Of a DNA stretch of 64,000 nt, positions 58,674 through 64,000 are shown piece after piece (within the stretch, counting starts at the first letter, position 1; every line of letters starts with the position of its first letter). The DNA is taken from the NCBI GenBank assembly GCA_030248135.1, contig JASANC010004978.1, positions 1 to 64,000 of the forward strand. The letters run 5' to 3'. Under the pieces are notes generated by a model, which ran no database searches, had not been told where the DNA came from, and worked only from the letters and a program-made list of their open reading frames with translations. Both the position numbers and the translations under genes were made by a program. This DNA is from Theristus sp. LFF4_11. Lineage: Eukaryota > Nematoda > Chromadorea > Monhysterida > Xyalidae.

Positions 58674-61600
58674 ATGGTGGCCGGCTTTCTGTCGCAGGTG
58701 CTGCGTCGCGCTCTGGCCGCACAAGGCGTCCTCATTGCGCGCCACCCCTACCCGTTCCTCGTGGCGCCCGTCATTCTCTCATTCGTGCTCGGCTACTGTC
58801 TCGTCGGCTTTATTCAGGTCAGAATTCTTTTCTCACGCTGCTGTTCCCATTGTTTTTTTTCACTTTTTGTTATTGAATCCATAAAAGTGATTGATGTTGG
58901 TTTTTTTCAGCAAAAAGTGGACGACAACGCCCTGGAGCTGTACGTCCCGAAACAGGGCTTGTCGAAGACGGCTCGTGAGCTTATACAGCAACATTTCGGC
59001 GATACGGACGAGTCCGAGTTCGATCCAATAAACGGTGTGGAAATTGAGGCAGCAATTGGTTTTTCAGAATATTATCAATTGTTTCGGGTTTTGAGTCTCG
59101 GAAACAAAATAAAAGATAATAAATGTCGGTCGGCAGGTGTGTCGTTTGCAATCATCCTGCGCCAGAAAGACGGCGGCGACATCCTGAACTCTGCGTTCAT
59201 GACCGAGTATCTGTGGCTGCGCCAGCAACTGGAAGCGATGCAAATCGAATATGAAGGAAAACAGTTAGTTGTCGGCTACTTGTAAATAATAAAAGACGCG
59301 ATTTAGTCTAGGGTTTTTGAAGCTTTAATTCTGCTGAAGTTGTTCGATTTGCTGAAGCGAAACTTTTTCGTCTCCAGATTTGTCTACCGGCAATTGTGCC
59401 ATCGAAGTCGGCTGGCGAATGGTGCCTGCATGATCGATTTTGTGCAGATGATCACGCTGCGCGGGATCGAGGGATACAGGGATATTCGATTGATGAAGTA
59501 AGATGGAGACACTTTTTCAGAACCACAGGTTCAAAAAGATTGGATTATTGTTTTTTGGTGATCTAACACTTTTTTCTTCATCAGATACCCCCGTACCAGC
59601 TGGACGCCACCCGGTGCCTCAGTGCCGATCGAGCTTGTTGTGCCGCTCGGGGGCGTGCAAACGTCGCACTTTGGTCTGGTCGTCAGTGCACGTGCTGTGT
59701 TGATGACGTTCACGTTCGCCTACGAGTACTACGACGCCGCACAATTGTGGGAGCGAAAGCTACAACGGCAGCTCGAACACTGGCGCTCAAGTCGCATTCA
59801 ACTGACGCATTTCACCATGAGCCAGTTTCAGGTACACGCTGATAGATCAGCAAAAATCAAGAAAAAAAGTTCAGCAGTTTGCTGAGGTGCACTGAGCTGA
59901 GTGATCGACGACAAGGATGAACGAGTGTTAGCCAACCACAGTAAATGTTGAGTTAGATGTTGAACTACAGTACCACTGGTATCTCAACAAAACGTTGAAC
60001 TTTTTGTTGCTTTTTTCCTTGTAAAAAAGGGTGCTCGTTTCACATTTTCACATAGTTTCAACCGCTTTGTTCGCGGTTGTTAAAAGGTGTGCCATTCTCA
60101 AGTTTTTTTTTGACAAAAGCGTTTCAAAAGCGTTATTCGCTCGTTTCCAGAAAGACCTCGCGAGCATGGCGACGTATCTGTTCGAGTTGATGCCGTCACT
60201 GCTGTTGGTGATCATCGTGTTCTGCGTGTTGTCGTGTTGCGTCGCCGACTGGGTGCACTCGAAGCCGCTGCTGGCGTTCGGCGGCGTCGCGACCGCATTG
60301 CTCGCGGTCGTCAGCGGCTTCGGACTGACCGCACTCTGCCAGGTGGAGGCGGTCGACATCGTCTTCATATCGCCATTCTTGATTCTTTGTGAGTTTTTTT
60401 TGCTCGTTTATGAAGGTCGGTTTCAACGGTGTTTGAGTAAGCATCAATTTTTCTTAACCCCCCAATTACTTGATTTAGTGCACGAATCGTGAGAAACTTC
60501 ACTTGACGTTTGTCCTTCTCCAGAGCTTTATGTGACGTTGTTAGGATGAATTGAACTTGATCGAACGGTCCGAAAGTGGATTTGCTGTATAAAATGGTGC
60601 CTACCCGAATTTAAAAGGACGTTAATCAGTCAATTTAGAAATTACATTTTTTGCGAAACGATCAAAATGACAACAATAAATAACCTTCTTTTTGTCGGAC
60701 GACTATAGCGCGCACAAAAACGTGAGAGCGCGCGTTGACCAAAAAACCTTCTGAGGGCCTTGTTTTTTTACTTTGAACAAAAATAAAAGTGACATGCCAA
60801 GTATCTGAATTTGAACTGAATGAAAGCTTTGATCGATTTGCCACCACAACAGTAGTGCTTTTTTACCAAAGCTATAATGTAAGATTGTCTGGAGTCAAAA
60901 TTATTTTGACCTTGCCTTTTTCGCGACTCAAAAAAAGTATAAAAAACGCGTCTGACATCGACTTAGCCGACAGGTTTTTTACCCGCACATATCGCTTATG
61001 TTTTTTTGCTTGGTTTCAAGGGCACGGCGGTTTTCGTATGGTTGTATAGATAAAAGGACATGCAGAATTTCAGTGATGCACATTGTTTGCATTTCTTTGT
61101 CGAACAGCGAAACGTTTTTCAAATCAGAAAGACACTAAAATCGAACACTGAAATTAGAACTAAGTTGGTCAGTAAACACTGACCATGAAACCAAGTTGGG
61201 CAGTAAACACACTGACCACTATGTGGTCAGTTTCTTAGTCTGTCTTTCAGTATTTTTCTTACTGAATGAGAATTCTGCGACATCCGCTCAAACAGTGGAG
61301 TGGAACACACGATATCAAACGGGTTCAATCAAACGCGAAAAAATTAGGAAGGTCTGCCGGGGTGTCCGTCGCGCTGACTACCCAAGGGGCACCCACCACG
61401 TTCAATATGCGGCTACATCTGGTGAAACCACAAAAAACCTGCTTCACCAAATAAACTACGGCATGATGACATGAAACCAAAATGGTTGCGCCCTTCGTTG
61501 CAGCGGTCGGCGTGGACGACATGTTTCTGATGTTGGCCGCGTGGCGTCGCACGAGCGTGCACCTGAGCGTCGCGCAGCGCATGGAGCACACGTTCGCCGA

Positions 61601-63937
61601 CGCGGCAGTCTCGATCACGATCACGTCGGTCACGGATGCGCTCTCGTTCGCAATCGGCGCGTTCACGGTGTTCCCGGCCGTGCGCTACTTCTGCATCTAC
61701 ACTGCCATCTCGCTGCTGTTCACATATCTCTACCAGGTGGGGACGTCGCTTCTGGCATCGTAAACGTCTACTGCAAGAGGGAAAGCATTGAGATTTTTTC
61801 TAAAGTCCAGTCTTGACTGTTTCAACCGTGGCACGAGGACCAATTGGATTTTTGAACACCCGAATCGTCACATGAAAACAGCTTCTCTCGTTGTGTCTCG
61901 CTTTGTTTTATTGGGTGTATTCATACAATCTGTGTATCACTATTGACTGTGCGTTCGGGGGATCGAGCCCCGCCGAGGGGTGCATAGGCACTCAATGGCA
62001 GAGAAAACTCAATGGTCACCCCACTCGACGGCGTTCAGTGCGCTTTTCTGGACTAGCACTGGCTAAAAACATGCCTAAAATTCCAACAACAACAAACAGA
62101 TCACCCTGTTCGGTGCGATCATGACGCTCACCGGTCGCCGCGAGGCAGACAACCGCCACTGCTTTCTCATGGTGAAACTGAAGACGTCAGTTGAAGCCGG
62201 TCAGTTTCGTTTCTGTCACGTGTAGTCTTGTCTCATTATGGAGTTCAGTTCAGTTCAGCTTCATTTTGCACTGAAGTGCATGAACAAGATGTACAAAGTT
62301 CACCAGATGAAGACAGTTGGGCACATTGCCGGAGTGTTAAAAAATGTAATTTTGTCTCCAACCAATCAGCAGACGAGGAAGAACGCAGCATGTGCTACAA
62401 AGTGCTGTGCACCGGTGGTGACGCGCGTTTGGCGGACGAAATCTACGGTGTGGCGAGCACCATCGACGGCACCACGCTGGCACGCCAGCAAAACGCCAAA
62501 ACTGACGCCACGCCAGTGCGACCGACCGGCTGCATGGCGATCAAGCCGAACGACAACATCTTCAATTTGTTCTTTCAGCGTTACTACGCGCCGTTGCTGC
62601 GTCACAAATGGGTGAAGGTCAGTTGTTGTTTTTTGATTGGCCGTTCTCGTTGTCTCCAGTTCCAACACCATAAGTGACTGATTAAATTTCATTCATTTGA
62701 AGATTCATCTGACGCATTCATGAAGCAGTATTTAGTGACGCGTAGCTGTGATAAAACATAGCTACGCGGTCATTACTTCATTTCATAAACCATTCATGAA
62801 TCGCGTTCATGAATGCCCCGAAAATGCCTTGTTGCGTGCAGTTGATGGCCGCCGTCAGCTACGTCGTCTACCTGTGCATGGCGATTTACGGCACCACGAC
62901 CGTCCGCATCGGCATGAACTACGCCGAACTGTTGCCGGACGGCTCCACCACCAGTCAGTACCTGCTAGAGTTCAGCGAGTTCTTCGCGCACAGTCTCAGC
63001 GCACCGCTGGAAGTGCTGCTGCCGTCGATGGACATGAGCGTCACGACCAATCAGCACGCCGCACTGGAGCTGGTCGCGCAGTTCGAGCACGGCATTTACA
63101 CGGGCGCCGCCGACTTCTGGCTGCTGCAGTTCGCGCACTACTATCGGGCGCACAGTGGCACGCAGAACGATTTCTATTTGGTGGGTGGCGGGGTATGTGC
63201 TCTTTGGAACAGCAAAGGGGCATTCATGAACCACTATTTAATGACCGCCTAGCTATGTTTTAACGCAGCTGCGCGTCACTAAATACTGCTTCATGAATGC
63301 CGCTTGAATAATGATGGGTACAGCATTCTCTTGCAACTCCAATCCCGTGCGTTCTTTTTTTCGCGAGCTATGTATGATATTCTGCAAAAAAGTGACAGGT
63401 TTCACCAAACACACTTTACTGTGAATCAACGCAAAAAGTGGCCAAATACTTTCGCAGCTTGTCAACGACTTCATGCGCGTGCCGGAGTTCGCGCGCTACG
63501 CGGCGCACATCAAACTCGACCCACTGAATCGTCGCATCATCAGCCGCTGTCTCGTCTCAACGCACAGCATCACGTTCGGCGAGGAGCGCGTATTCCTCAG
63601 TCACGTCAAGTCCATCCTGGCACTCCCCGAGATGCACAACGTCACCGCGTACCATTCGACGTTCCAACTGGCCGAGCAACAAGCGGCCGTGTTGCCAGCA
63701 ATGGTGCAGACGGTCGGTGCCGCCACGGTCGCCATGCTGCTCGTGTCATTCCTGCTGATTCCAAAACCGGCGTGCAGCCTCTGCCTCGCCGCATGCATCA
63801 TCTCCACCAACCTCGGCGTGCTCGGCGCCATGTCGCTGTGGGGCGTCCGCGTCGACATCATCTCCATGATCACGGTGCTCATGTCGGTCGGCATCAGCGT
63901 CGACTTTGTCGCGCACGTCAGCTACTTCTACGTGCAG
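58674..63937 (+). CDS. Patched-related (PTR) multi-pass membrane protein, 3' end outside window
   Basis: Eleven exons give 751 in-frame residues before the window ends: 58674-58817, 58911-59034, 59137-59263, 59378-59497, 59585-59831, 60151-60388, 61504-61736, 62100-62199, 62373-62617, 62842-63180, 63458-63937. The last donor at 63938 shows the gene continues. A first membrane segment (FLVAPVILSFVLGYCLVGFI) is followed by a large extracellular domain (LELYVPKQGLSKTAR, RDIRLMKYPRTSWTPPGAS). The sterol-sensing-like core comes next (MPSLLLVIIVFCVLS, SVGVDDMFLMLAAWRR, LSFAIGAFTVFPAVRYFCIY, QITLFGAIMTLTGRREADNR), then a second loop and a second core (MSVGISVDFVAHVSYFYVQ). The GVDD and GISVDF motifs hold the RND-type acidic residues. 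Nematode PTRs act in cuticle moulting and lipid or Hedgehog-related transport; the substrate here is unknown. Confidence 0.9.
61940..62099 (+). mobile_element. tRNA-derived SINE, family C copy 4
   Basis: Starts near ATTGACTGTGCGTTCGGGGG (head partly lost), with B box GGGGATCGAGCCCCGCCGAG, body GACAGCGTT-like CGACGGCGTTCAGTGCGCTT and tail GCTAAAAACATGCCTAAAAT. The tail CCAACAACAACAAACAG runs directly into the PTR exon at 62100, so the SINE provides the splice acceptor. Confidence 0.82.
62711..62820. mobile_element. Short palindromic MITE, family B copy 3 (rearranged)
   Basis: GACGCATTCATGAAGCAGTA at left, inner TTTAGTGACGCGTAGC and GCTACGCGGTCATTA, then extra CATTCATGAA words and the right end GTTCATGAATGCCCC. 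It is longer than the other copies, as if part of the right arm was duplicated. It lies in PTR intron 9. Confidence 0.75.
63216..63304. mobile_element. Short palindromic MITE, family B copy 4
   Basis: AGGGGCATTCATGAACCACT at left and TACTGCTTCATGAATGCCGC at right, centre CTAGCTATGTTTTAACGCAG. It lies in PTR intron 10, the intron following copy 3. Confidence 0.85.
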
Positions 63938-64000
63938 GTAGCGATGGCACGGAACAAAACCGGTTTCTTTTCATGCCAAAAATTAAAAAAAAAAAACCGT

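Noticed and set aside
1..64000. CRISPR arrays, bacterial operons, ribosome-binding sites
   Set aside because: Spliced genes throughout show eukaryotic DNA; no regularly spaced direct repeats were seen.

Overview
The window is animal nuclear DNA. Nine genes are recognisable, and nearly all are cut by many GT-AG introns. Exons are GC-rich; introns and intergenic DNA are AT-rich and full of short mobile elements. A nematode is the best guess, probably an early-branching (Dorylaimia/Enoplea-like) one. Reasons: a patched-related (PTR) protein, an FPS-like SH2-kinase without an F-BAR domain, a divergent small tyrosine phosphatase, and a BEL/Pao element carrying an env-like region. Clear Psc-type and Pc-type Polycomb genes argue against a Caenorhabditis-like lineage. 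A nematomorph or another ecdysozoan is not excluded.

Layout. 1-7.7 kb: a decayed BEL/Pao retrotransposon on the minus strand. 8.2-11.4 kb (+): an SH2 module followed by an SH2-tyrosine kinase. 12.1-14.8 kb (+): an RMND1-like mitochondrial inner-membrane protein. 15.1-17.4 kb (+): the E1-alpha subunit of branched-chain 2-oxoacid dehydrogenase. 18.4-20.2 kb (+): APC10. 20.6-22.8 kb (-): a tyrosine phosphatase, convergent with APC10. 24.6-31.7 kb (+): peroxidasin in 20 exons. 32.6-40.0 kb (-): a PCGF/Psc-like Polycomb RING protein. 50.8-53.0 kb (+): a Pc/CBX-like chromodomain protein. 58.7 kb to the right edge (+): a PTR protein that runs off the window.

Gene models were built by hand from homology, splice sites and reading-frame phase. 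For seven models (RMND1, BCKDHA, APC10, PTP, PXDN, PCGF, and PTR as far as it goes) the exon lengths add up to an intact frame. The CBX model is in frame apart from the uncertain start of its last exon, and the SH2/kinase boundary is unresolved.

The strongest biological point is that two partners of Polycomb repressive complex 1 (PCGF and CBX) lie head to head, about 10.8 kb apart with no gene between them. The second theme is a set of non-autonomous repeats: TA-flanked MITEs, short palindromic MITEs, a hAT-type element with a perfect 8-bp target duplication, and at least two tRNA-derived SINE families. One SINE tail supplies the splice acceptor of a PTR exon.
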